A stretch of DNA of 64,000 nt, taken from positions 372,001 through 436,000 of the forward strand of contig JAPYXD010000717.1 of the NCBI GenBank assembly GCA_030998225.1, written 5' to 3'. Numbering within the stretch: position 1 is the first letter of the stretch; every line of letters starts with the position of its first letter. Positions 39,130 through 53,064 of the stretch are shown here, in pieces. Position numbers and translations under genes: made by a program. Source of the stretch: Diplolepis rosae (Eukaryota > Arthropoda > Insecta > Hymenoptera > Diplolepididae). A model generated the notes under the pieces. That model had not been told where the DNA came from. It did no database searches and saw nothing but the letters and a program-made list of their open reading frames with translations.

Positions 39130-42100
39130 GAATTCTCATATTAAAGAAATAATGTTTTAGAGCTAATAATGTTACTAGCAATGATGTTTTATTGACATTC
39201 ATTAAACTATAAACTACTTAGAAACAAAATCAAACGTTAAAATATCTATCGTGGACTGTCATAACATTTCACAGGAACTGTCCACACGTATAGAAACAGA
39301 CATAGACGGTGAATTCTCATATAAAAGAAATAATGTTTGAAAGCTATTAATGTTACTAGTCATGATGTTATATTCAGATTAATTACACTATAACATACTT
39401 AGAAACAAAAAGCAAACGTAAAAATATCTATGGTGGACTGATATAATATTGCACATGAACTGTCCACAAGTATAGAAACAGACATAGACGGTGAATTCTC
39501 ATATAAAAGAAATAATGTTTTAGAGCTAATAATGTTACTATTAATGATGTTTTATTCCGATTAATTACTTTATAAACTACTTAGAAACAAAATCACACGT
39601 GAACATATCCATTGTGCACGTCCGTAAACTTGCACAGCAACTGTCCCCCCACGTATAGAAACGGACATGAACGAAGAATACTTATATAAAAGAAATAAAG
39701 TTTTAGAGCTAATAATATTTCTAGTAATTATGTTTTATACTGATTAATTACATTTCGAATTGCTTAGAAACAAAATCAAACGTGAAAATATCTATGGTGG
39801 ACTGTTATAAGATTGCACAGGGACTGTCCACACGTATAGACACAGACATAGACGGTGAATTCTCATATAAAATGAATAATGTTTTTGATCTAATATGTTT
39901 ACTAGTAATGATGTTTTATTCTGACTAATTACTTTATAAACTACTTAGACCCAAAACCAAACGTAGAAATATCTATGGTGGGCTGTCATAAAACTTCACA
40001 GGAAATGTCCGCACGTATGGAAACAGACATAGATGGTGAATTCTCATATAAAAGAAATAAAGTTTTAGAGCTAATAATATTTCTGGTAATGATGTTTTAT
40101 TCTGATTAATTACATTTCGAATTACTTAGAAACAAAATGAAAAGTAAAAATATCTATGGTGTGCTGTCATAACATTGCACAGCAACTGTCCCCCCACGTA
40201 TAGAAACGGACATGAACGAAGAATACTTATATAAAAGAAATAAAGTTTTAGAGCTAATAATATTTCTAGTAATTATGTTTTATACTGATTAATTACATTT
40301 CGAATTGCTTAGAAACAAAATCAAACGTGAAAATATCTATGGTGGACTGTTATAAGATTGCACAGGGACTGTCCACACGTATAGACACAGACATAGACGG
40401 TGAATTCTCATATAAAATGAATAATGTTTTTGATCTAATATGTTTACTAGCAATGATGTTTTATTCCGATTAATTACTTTATAAACTACTTAGAACCAAA
40501 ACGAAACGTAGAATTATCTATGGGGGGCTGTCATAAAACTTCACAGCAACTGTCCGCACGTATGGAAACAGACATAGAAGGTGAATTCTCATATAAAAGA
40601 AATAAAATTTAGAGCTAATAATATTTCCAGTAATAATGTTTTATTCTGATTTATTACATGTCGAATTACTTAGAAACAAAATCAAACGTGAAAATATCTA
40701 TGGCGGACTCTTATAAGATTGCACAGGAACTGTCCACACGTATAGAAACAGACATAGACGGTGAATTCTCATATAAAAGAAATAATGTTTGAGAGCTAAT
40801 AATGTTACTAGTCATGATGTTTTATTCCGATTAATTACTTCATAAACTACTTAGAAACAAAATCAAAAGTAAAAATATCTATGGTGGGCTGTCATAACCT
40901 TGCACAGGAACTGTCCACACGTATAGAAACAGCCATAGACGGTGAATTCTCATATAAAGTGAATAATGTGTAAGATCTAATATTGCTACTAGTAATGATG
41001 TTTTATTCCGATTAATTACATTATATACTACTTAGAAACGAAATCAAGCATAAAAATATACAAGGTGGGCTTTCATAAACTTGCACAGAAACGGACATGA
41101 AAGAAGAATTCTTATATAAGAGAAATAAAGTTTTAGGGCTAATAATGTTACTAGCAATGATGTTTTATTGAGATTAATTACAGTATAAAATACTTATAAA
41201 CAAAAGCTAACGTAAAAATATCTATGGTGGACTGTTATAACATTGCACAGGAACTGTCCACACGTATAGAAACTGACATAGACGGTGAATTCTCATATAA
41301 AATAAATAATGTTTTAGAGCTAATAATGTTACTAGCAATGATGTTTTATTCCGATTAATTACATTTCAAAAACAATTAGAAACAAAATAAAACGTAAAAA
41401 TATCTGTGGCTGGCTGTCATAAAATTTCACAGTAACTGACCACACGTATAGAAACTGACATACACGGTGAATTCTCATATAAAATAAATAATGTTTTAGA
41501 GCTAATAATGTTACTAGCAATGATGTTTTATTCTGATTAATTGCTTCATAAACTACTTAGAATAAAAATCAAAAGTAAAAATATCCATGGTGGTCTGTCA
41601 TAACATTGCACTGGAACTGTCCACACGTATAGAAACTGACATAGACCGTGAATTCTCATATAAAAGAAATAATGTTTTAGAGCTGATAATGTTATTAGCA
41701 ATGATGTTCTATTCCTATTAATTACTTTATAAACTAATTAGAACCAAAACCAAACGTAGAAATATCTATGGTGGGCTGTCATAAAATTTCACAGGAACTG
41801 TACACACGTATAGAAACAGACACAGACAGTGAATTCTCATATAAAAGAAGTAAAGTATTAGAGCTAATAATGTTACTAGTAATGATGCTTTATTCTGATT
41901 AATTACATTATATACTACTTAGAAACAGAATCAAAAATAAAATATCTATGGTGGACTGTCATAAAATTGCACAGGAACTGTCCACACGTATAGAAACAGA
42001 CATAGAAGGTGAATTTCATATAAAACAAATAAAATTTCAGAGATAAAAGTGTTACTAGCAATGATGTTTTATTCTGAGTAATTACTTTATAAACTACTTA

Positions 42101-42791
42101 GAACCAAAACCAAACGTAAAAATATCTATGGTGGGCTGTCATAACATTGCACAGGAACTCTCCACACGTATAGAAACTGACATAGACGGTGAATACTCAT
42201 ATAAAATAAATAATGTTTTAGAGCTAATAATGTTACTAGCAATGATGTTTTATTGAGATTAATTACACTATAAACTACGTAGAAACAAAATCAAACGTGA
42301 AAATCTCTATCGTGGACTGTCATAATAGTTCACAGGAACTGTACACACGGATAGAAACTGACATAGACTGTCAAATCTCATATAAAAGAAATAATGTTTT
42401 AGAGCTGATAATGTTATTAGCAATGATGTTCTATTCCGATTAATTACTTTATAAACTCCTTAGAACCAAAACAAAACGTAGAAATATCTATTGTGGGCTG
42501 TCATAAAATTTCACAGGAACTGTCCACACGTATAGAAACAGACATAGACGGTGAATTCTCATATAAAAGAAATAATGTTTGAGAGCTATTAATGTTACTA
42601 GTCATGATGTTATATTCAGATTAATTACATTTCGAATTACTTAGAAACAAAATCAAACGTGAAAATATCTATGGTGGACTGTTATAAGATTGCACAGGAA
42701 ATGTCCACACGTATAGAAACAGACATACACGGTGAATTCTCATATTAAAGATATAATGTTTTAGAGCTAATAATGTTACTAGCAATGATGT
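39130..42791 (+). repeat. 20-monomer tandem duplication gamma, second unit plus overhang
   Basis: It is in register with 35,525-39,129 at a shift of 3,604-3,606. The changes come from an extra a near 39,409 (acaaaaagcaaac) and a lost base near 42,013 (gaatttcat for gaattctcat, which destroys the EcoRI site). About 57 bases of a third unit follow before sequence diverges near 42,791 (gatgttatattc for gatgttttattg). Near-identity over 3.6 kb makes this the clearest recent large duplication in the window. Confidence 0.93.
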
Positions 42792-45700
42792 TATATTCAG
42801 ATTAATTACACTATAAAATACTTAGAAACAAAAGCAAACGTAAAAATATCTATGGTGGGCTGATATAATATTGCACAGGAACAGTCCACACACGTATAGA
42901 AACGGACATGGACGGTGAATTCTCATATAATACAAATAAATTTTCAGAGCTAATAATGTTACTAGTAATGATGTTTTATTCCGATTAATTACTTTATAAA
43001 CTACTTAGAAACAAAATCACACGTGAACATATCCATTGTGAACGTCCGTAAGCTTGCACAGAAACTGTCCCCCCACGTATAGAAATGGACATGAACGAAG
43101 AATTCTTATATAAAAGGAATAAAGTTTTAGAGCTAATAATATTTCTAGTAATTATGTTTTATACTGATTAATTACATTTCGAATTACTTAGAAACAAAAT
43201 CAATCGTGAAAATATCTATGGTGGACTGTTATAAGATTGCACAGGAACTGTCCACACGTACAGACACAGACATAGACGGTGAATTTTCATATTAAAGAAA
43301 TAATGTTTTAGAGCTAATAATGTTACTATTAATGATGCTTTAGTCAGATTAATTACATTATGTACTACTTGGAAACAAAATCAAACATAAAAATATCCAA
43401 GGTGGGCTTTCATAAACTTGCACAGGAACAGTCCACACCCGTATAGAAACGGACATGGACGGTGAATTCTCATATAAAAGAAATATTGATTAGAGCTAAT
43501 AATGTTTCTAGCAATGATGTTTTATTGAGATTAATTACACTATAAACTACTTAGAAACAAAATCAAACTTGAAAATATCTATCGTGGACTGTCATAATAG
43601 TTCACAGGAACTGTCCGCACGTATAGAAACTGACGTAGACGGTGAATTCTCATATATAATGAATAATGTTTAGAGTTAATAATGTACTAGCAATGATGTT
43701 TTATTCAGATTAATTACATTTTTAACTACTTAGAACCAAAATAAAACATAAAAATATCTATGTTGGACTGTTATAAAATTGCACAGGAACTGTCCACACG
43801 GATAGAAACTGACATAGACGGTCAAATCTCATATAAAAGAAATAATGTTTTAGAGCTGATAATGTTATTAGCAATGATGTTCTATTCCGATTAATTACTT
43901 TATAAACTACTTAGAACCAAAACCAAACGTAGAAACATCTATGGTGGGCTGTCATAAAATTTCACAGGCACTGTCCACACGTATAGAAACAGCCATAGAC
44001 AGTGAATTCTCATATAAAAGAAGTAAAGTATTACAGCTAATAATGTTACTAGTAATGATGCTTTATTCAGATTAATTACATTATATACTACTTAGAAACA
44101 GAATCAAACGTAAAAATATCTATGGTGGACTGTTATAATATTGCACATGAACTGTCCACAAGTAAAGAAACAGACATAGACGGTGAATTCTCATATAAAA
44201 TAAATAAAGTTTTAGAGCTAATAATATTTCTAGTAATTATGTTTTATACTGATTAATTACATTTCGAATTGCTTAGAAACAAAATCAAACGTGAAAATAT
44301 CTATGGTGGACTGTTATAAGATTGCACAGGGACTGTCCACACGTATAGACACAGACATAGACCGTGAATTCTCATATAAAAGAAAAAATGTTTTAGAGCT
44401 AATAATGTTACTAGCAATGATGTTTTATTGAGGTTCATTACACTATAAACTACTTAGAAACAAAATCAAACGTTAAAATATCTATGGTGGACTGTTATAA
44501 TATTGCACAGGAACTCTCCACAAGTATAGAAACAGACATAGACGGTGAATTCTCATATAAAATGAATAATGTTTTTGATCTAATATGTTTACTAGTAATG
44601 ATGTTTTATTCTGACTAATTACTTTATAAACTACTTAGACCCAAAACCAAACGTAGAAATATCTATGGTGGGCTGTCATAAAACTTCACAGGAACTGTCC
44701 GCACGTATGGAAACAGACATAGATGGTGAATTCTCATATAAAAGAAATAAAGTTTTAGAGCTAATAATATTTCTGGTAATGATGTTTTATTCTGATTAAT
44801 TACATTTCGAATTACTTAGGAACAAAATGAAAAGTAAAAATATCAAGGTGGGCTGTCATAACATTGCACAGGAACTGTCCACACGTATAGAAACTGACAT
44901 AGACGGTGAATTCTCATATAAAGTAAATAATGTTTTAGAGCTAATAATGTTACTAGCAATGATGTTTTATTCCGATTAATTACATTTCAAAAACAATTAG
45001 AAACAAAATAAAACGTAAAAATATCTGTGGCTGGCTGTCATAAAATTTCACAGTAACTGACCACACGTATAGAAACTGACATACACGGTGAATTCTCATA
45101 TAAAATAAATAATGTTTTAGAGCTAATAATGTTACTAGCAATGATGTTTTATTCTGATTAATTGCTTCATAAACTACTTAGAATAAAAATCAAAAGTAAA
45201 AATATCCATGGTGGTCTGTCATAACATTGCACTGGAACTGTCCACACGTATAGAAACTGACATAGACTGTGAATTCTCATATAAAAGAAATAATGTTTTA
45301 GAGCTGATAATGTTATTAGCAATGATGTTCTATTCCGATTAATTACTTTATAAACTACTTAGAACCAAAACCAAACGTAGAAATATCTATGGTGGGCTGT
45401 CATAAAATTTCACATGAACTGTCCACACGTATAGAAACAGACATAGAAGGTGAATTCTCATATAAAACAAATAAAATTTCAGAGATAAAAGTGTTACTAG
45501 TAATGGTGTTTTATTCTGACTAATTACTTTATAAACTACTTAAAACCAAAATCAAACGTGAAAATATCTATCGTGGACTGTCATAACATTGCACAGGAAC
45601 TGTCCACACGGATAGAAACTGACATAGAGGGTGAAATCTCATATAAAATAAATAATTTTTTAGAGCTAATAATGTTACTAGTAATGATGTTTTATTCCTA

Positions 45701-48700
45701 TTATTTATTTTATAAACTACTTAGAACCAAAATCAAAATTAAAAATATCAATGGTGGGCTGTCATAACATTGCACAGGAACTGTCCACACGTATAGAAAC
45801 AGACATAGACGGTGAATTCTCATATAAAATAAATAATGTTTTAGAGGTAATAATGTTACTAGAAATGATGTTTTATTGAGATTAATTACACTATAAACTA
45901 CGTAGAAACAAAATCAAACGTGAAAATCTCTATCGTGGACTGTCATAATAGTTCACAGGAACTGTCCACACGGATAGAAACTGACATAGACGGTCCAATC
46001 TCATATAAAAGAAATAAAGTTTTAGAGCTGATAACGTTACTAGCAATGATGTTTTATTGAGATTAATTACACTATAAACTACTTAGAAACAAAATCAAAC
46101 GTGAAAATATCTATCGTGGACTGTCATAATAGTTCACAGGAACTGTCCGCACGTATAGAAACTGACGTAGACGGTGAATTCTCATATAAAATGAATAATA
46201 TTTTAGAGTTAATAATGTTACTAGAAATGATGTTTTATTCAGATTAATTACATTTTAAACTACTTAGAACCAAAATAAAACATAAAAATATCTATGGTGG
46301 ACTGTCATAACATAGAACAGGAACTGTCCACACGTATAGAAACAGACATAGACGGTGAATTCTCATATAAAATAAATAAAATTTCAGAGATAAAAGTGTT
46401 ACTAGCAATGATGTTTTATTCTGACTAATTACTTTATAAACTACTTAGAACCAAAACCAAACGTAAAAATATCTATGGTGGGCTGTCATAACATTGCACA
46501 GGAACTCTCCACACGTATAGAAACTAACATAGACGGTGAATTCTCATATAAAATAAATAATGTTTTAGAGCTAATAATGTTACTAGCAATGATGTTTTAT
46601 TGAGATTAATTACACTATAAACTACGTAGAAACAAAATCAAACGTGAAAATCTCCATCGTGGACTGTCATAATAGTTCACAGGAACTGTACACACGGATA
46701 GAAACTGACATAGACGGTCAAATCTCATATAAAAGAAATAATGTTTTAGAGCTGATAATGTTATTAGCAATGATGTTCTATTCCTATTAATTACTTTATA
46801 AACTAATTAGAACCAAAACCAAACGTAGAAATATCTATGGTGGGCTGTCATAAAATTTCACAGGAACTGTCCACACGTATAGAAACAGACATAGACAGTG
46901 AATTCTCATATAAAAGAAGTAAAGTATTAGAGCTAATAATGTTACTAGTAATGATGCTTTATTCTGATTAATTACATTATATACTACTTAGAAACAGAAT
47001 CAAAAATAAAATATCTATGGTGGACTGTCATAAAATTGCACAGGAACTGTCCACACGTATAGAAACAGACATAGAAGGTGAATTCTCATATAAAACAAAT
47101 AAAATTTCAGAGATAAAAGTGTTACTAGCAATGATGTTTTATTCTGACTAATTACTTTATAAACTACTTAGAACCAAAACCAAACGTAAAAATATCTATG
47201 GTGGGCTGTCATAACATTGCACAGGAACTCTCCACACGTATAGAAACTAACATAGACGGTGAATTCTCATATAAAATAAATAATGTTTTAGAGCTAATAA
47301 TGTTACTAGCAATGATGTTTTATTGAGGTTAATTACACTATAAACTACTTAGAAACAAAATCAAACGTTAAAATATCTATCGTGGACTGTCATAACAGTT
47401 CACAGGAACTGTCCACACGTATAGAAAAGGACATAGACGGTGAATTCTCATATAAAAGAAATAATGTTTGAGAGCTAATAATGTTACTAGTCATGATGTT
47501 TTATTCCGATTAATTACATTTCGAATTACTTAGAAACAAAATCAAACGTGAAAATATCTATGGTGGACTGTTATAAGATTGCACAGGAACTGTCCACACG
47601 TATAGAAACTGACATAGACGGTGAATTCTCATATAAAATAAATAATGTTTTAGAGCTAATAATGTTACTAGCAATGATGTTCTATTCCGATTAATTACTT
47701 TATAAACTACTTAGAACCAAAACAAAACGTAGAAATATCTATGGTGGGCTGTCATAAAATTTCACAGGAACTGTCCACACGTATAGAAACAGACATAGAC
47801 GGTGAATTCTCATATAAAAGAAATAATGTTTGAGAGCTATTAAGTTTACTAGTCATGATGTTATATTCAGATTAATTACACTATAAAATACTTAGAAACA
47901 AAAGCAAACGTAAAAATATCTATGGTGGACTGTTATAATATTGCACAGGAACAGTCCACACGTATAGAAACGGACATAGACGGTGAATTCTCATATAAAA
48001 GAAATAATGTTTGAGAGCTAATAATGTTACTAGTCATGATGTTTTATTCCGATTAATTTCTTTATAAACTACTCAGAAACAAAATCACACGTGAACATAT
48101 CCATTGTGAACGTCCGTAAGCTTGCACAGAAACTGTCCCCCCACGTATAGAAACGGACATGAACGAAGAATTCTTATATAAAAGGAATAAAGTTTTAGAG
48201 CTAATAATATTTCTAGTAATTATGTTTTATACTGATTAATTACATTTCGAAATACTTAGAAACAAAACCAATCGTGAAAATATCTATGGTGGACTGTTAT
48301 AAGATTGCACAGGAACTGTCCACACGTACAGACACAGACATAGACGGTGAATTTTCATATTAAAGAAATAATGTTTTAGAGCTAATAATGTTACTAGTAA
48401 TGATGCTTTATTCAGATTAATTACATTATGTACTACTTAGAAACAAAATCAAACATAAAAATATCCAAGGTGGGCTTTCATAAACTTGCACAGGAACAGT
48501 CCACACCCGTATAGAAACGGACATGGACGGTGAATTCTCATATAAAAGAAATATTGATTAGAGCTAATAATGTTACTAGTAATGATGCTTTATTCAGATT
48601 AATTACATTATATACTACTTAGAAACAAAATCAAACATGAAAATATCCAAGGTGGGCTTTCATAAACTTCAGCACAGGAACTGTCCACACCCGTATAGAA

Positions 48701-50530
48701 ACGGACATGGACGGTGAATTCTCATATAATACAAATAAATTTTCAGAGCTGATAATGTCACTAGTAATGATGTTTTTAATCCGATTAATTACTTTATAAA
48801 CTACTTAGAAACAAAATCACACCTGAATATATCCATTGTGCACGTACCTAAACATGCACAGAAACTGTCCCCCCAAGTATAGAAACGGACATGAACGAAG
48901 AATTCTTATATAAGAGAAATAAAGTTTTAGAGCTAATAATATTTCTAGTAATGATGTTTTATACTGATTAATTACATTGCGAATTACTTAGAAACAAAAT
49001 CAAACGTGAAAATATCTATGGTGGACTGTTATAAGATTGCACAGGAAATGTCAACACGTATAGAAACAGACATAGAAGGTGAATTTTCATATTAAAGAAA
49101 TAATGTTTTAGAGCTAATAATGTTACTAGCAATGATGTTTTATTGAGATTCATTACACTATAAACTACTTAGAAACAAAATCAAACGAGAAAATATCTAT
49201 CGTGGACTGTTATAAGATTGCACAGGAAATGTCAACACGTATAGAAACAGAAATAGACGGTGAATTCTCAGATAAAAGAAATAAGGTTTCAGAGCTAATA
49301 ATGTTACTAGTAATGATGTTTTATTCCGATTAATTACTTTATAAACTACTTAGAACCAAAACGAAACGTAGAATTATCTATGGGGGGCTGTCATAAAACT
49401 TCACAGGAACTGTCCACACGTATAGAAACTGACATAGACGGTGAATTCTCATATAAAATAAATAATGTTTTAGAGCTAATAATGTTACTAGCAATGATGT
49501 TTTATTCCGATTAATTACATTTCAAAAACAATTAGAAACAAAATAAAACGTAAAAATATCTGTGGCTGGCTGTCATAAAATTACACAGTAACTGACCACA
49601 CGTATAGAAACTGACATACACGGTGAATTCTCATATAAAATAAATAATGTTTTAGAGCTAATAATGTTACTAGCAATGATGTTTTATTCTGATTAATTAC
49701 ATTTTTAATTACTTAGAAAAAAAATCAAAAGTAAAAATATCCATGGTGGTCTGTCATAACATTGCACTGGAACTGTCCACACGTATAGAAACTGACATAG
49801 ACCGTGAATTCTCATATAAAAGAAATAATGTTTTAGAGCTGATAATGTTATTAGCAATGATGTTCTATTCCTATTAATTACTTTATAAACTAATTAGAAC
49901 CAAAACCAAACGTAGAAATATCTATGGTGGGCTGTCATAAAATTTCACAGGAACTGTCCACACGTATAGAAACAGAGATAGACAGTGAATTCTCATATAA
50001 AAGAAGTAAAGTATTAGAGCTAATAATGTTACTAGTAATGATGCTTTATTCTGATTAATTACATTATAAAATACTTAGAAACAGAATCAAAACATAAAAT
50101 ATCTATGGTGGGCTGTCATAAAATTTCACAGGAACTGTCCACACGTATAGAAACAAAGATAGACAGTGAATTCTCATATAAAATAAATAATGTTTTAGAG
50201 CTAATAATGTTACTAGCAATGATGTTTTATTGAGATTAATTACACTCTAAACTACGTAGAAACAAAATCAAACGTGAAAATCTCTATCGTGGACTGTCAT
50301 AATAGTTCACAGGAACTGTACACACGGATAGAAACTGACATAGACGGTGAATTCTCATATAAAAGAAATAATGTTTGAGAGCTAATAATGTTACTAGTAA
50401 TGATGTTCTATTCCGATTAATTACTTTTATAAACTACTTAGAACCAAAACAAAACGTAGAAATATCTATGGTGGGCTGTCATAAAATTTCACAGGAACTG
50501 TCCATACGTATGGAAAAGGACATAGAAGGT

Positions 50531-51616
50531 GAATTTTCATATTAAAGAAATAATGTTTTTGAGCTAATAATGTTACTAGCAATGATGTTTTATTGAGATT
50601 CATTAAACTATAAACTACTTAGAAACAAAATCAAACGAGATAATATCTATCGTGGACTGTCATAACAGTTCACAGGAACTGTCCACACGTATAGAAACAG
50701 ACATAGACGGTGAATTCTCATATAAAAGAAATAATGTTTGAGAGCTAATAATGTTACTAGTCATGATGTTTTATTGACATTCATTAAACTATAAACTACT
50801 TAGAAACAAAATCAAACGTTAAAATATCTATCGTGGACTGTCATAACAGTTCACAGGAACTGTCCACACGTATAGAAACAGACATAGACGGTGAATTCTC
50901 ATATAAAAGAAATAATGTTTGAGAGCTAATAATGTTACCAGTCATGATGTTTTATTCCGATTAATTACATTTCAAAACAATTAGAAACAAAATCAAACGT
51001 AAAAATATCTATGGTAGACTGTTATGATATTGCACAGGAACTGTCCACACGTATGGAAAAGGAACTAGAAGGTGAATTTTCATATTAAAGAAATAATGTT
51101 TTAGAGCTAATAATGTTACTAGCAATGATGTTTTATTGAGATTCATTAAACTATAAACTACTTAGAAACAAAATCAAACGAGATAATATCTATCGTGGAC
51201 TGTCATAACAGTTCACAGGAACTGTCCACACGTATAGAAACAGACATAGACGGTGAATTCTCATATAAAAGAAATAATGTTTGAGAGCTAATAATGTTAC
51301 TAGTCATGATGTTTTATTGACATTCATTAAACTATAAACTACTTAGAAACAAAATCAAACGTTAAAATATCTATCGTGGACTGTCATAACAGTTCACAGG
51401 AACTGTCCACACGTATAGAAACAGACATAGACGGTGAATTCTCATATAAAAGAAATAATGTTTGAGAGCTAATAATGTTACCAGTCATGATGTTTTATTC
51501 CGATTAATTACATTTCAAAACAATTAGAAACAAAATCAAACGTAAAAATATCTATGGTAGACTGTTATGATATTGCACAGGAACTGTCCACACGTATGGA
51601 AAAGGAACTAGAAGGT
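50531..51616 (+). repeat. Two tandem copies of a 3-monomer (543-bp) unit
   Basis: The gaattttcatatt phase point occurs at 50,531, 51,074 and 51,617. The monomers between follow the same order (cgagataatatc, then tattgacattc, then ttaccagtcatg with ggaactagaagg). The unusual ggaactagaagg occurs at 51,061 and 51,604, exactly 543 bases apart. The third period diverges near 51,660. Confidence 0.88.
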
Positions 51617-53064
51617 GAATTTTCATATTAAAGAAATAATGTTTTAGAGCTAATAATGTTACTAGTCATGATGTTTTATTCCGATTAATTACATTTGGAA
51701 TTACTTAGAAACAAAATCAAACGTGAAAATATCTATGGTGGACTGTTATAAGATTGCACAGGAAATGTCCACACGTATGGAAAAGGACATAGAAGGTGAA
51801 TTTTCATATTAAAGAAATAATGTTTTAGAGCTAATAATGTTACTAGCAATGATGTTTTATTGAGGTTCATTAAACTATAAACTACTTAGAAACAAAATCA
51901 AACGAGATAATATCTATCGTGGACTGTCATAACAGTTCACAGGAACTGTCCACGCGTATAGAAACAGACATAGACGGTGAATTCTCACATAAAAGAAATA
52001 ATGTTTGAGAGCTAATAATGTTACCAGTCATGATGTTTTATTCCGATTAATTACATTTCAAAACAATTAGAAACAAAATCAAACGTAAAAATATCTATGG
52101 TAGACTGTTATGATATTGCACAGGAACTGTCCACACGTATGGAAAAGGACATAGAAGGTGAATTTTCATATTAAAGAAATAATGTTTTATAGCTAATAAT
52201 GTTACTAGTCATGATGTTTTATTCCGATTAATTACATTTCGAATTACTTAGAAACAAAATCAAACGTGAAAATATCTATGGTGGACTGTTATAAGATTGC
52301 ACAGGAAATGTCCACACGTATGGAAAAGGACATAGAAGGTGAATTTTCATATTAAAGAAATAATGTTTTTGAGCTAATAATGTTACTAGCAATGATGTTT
52401 TATTGAGATTCATTAAACTATAAACTACTTAGAAACAAAATCAAACGTTAAAATATCTATCGTGGACTGTCATAACAGTTCACAGGAACTGTCCACACGT
52501 ATAGAAACAGACATAGACGGTGAATTCTCATATAAAAGGAATAGCGTTTGAGAGCTAATAATGTTACTAGTCATGATGTTTTATTCCGATTAATTACATT
52601 TCGAATTACTTAGAAACAAAATCAAACGTGAAAATATCTATGGTGGACTGTTATAAGATTGCACAGGAAATGTCCACACGTATGGAAAAGGACATAGAAG
52701 GTGAATTTTCATATTAAAGAAATAATGTTTTAGAGCTAATAATGTTACTAGCAATGATGTTTTATTGAGGTTCATTAAACTATAAACTACTTAGAAACAA
52801 AATCAAACGAGATAATATCTATCGTGGACTGTCATAACAGTTCACAGGAACTGTCCACACGTATAGAAACAGACATAGACGGTGAATTCTCATCTACAAG
52901 TAATAATGTTTGAGAGCTATTAATGTTACTAGTCATGATGTTATATTCAGATTAATTACACTATAACATACTTAGAAACAAAAGCAAACGTAAAAATATC
53001 TATGGTGGACTGTTATAATATTGCACATGAACTGTCCACAAGTATAGAAACAGACATAGACGGT

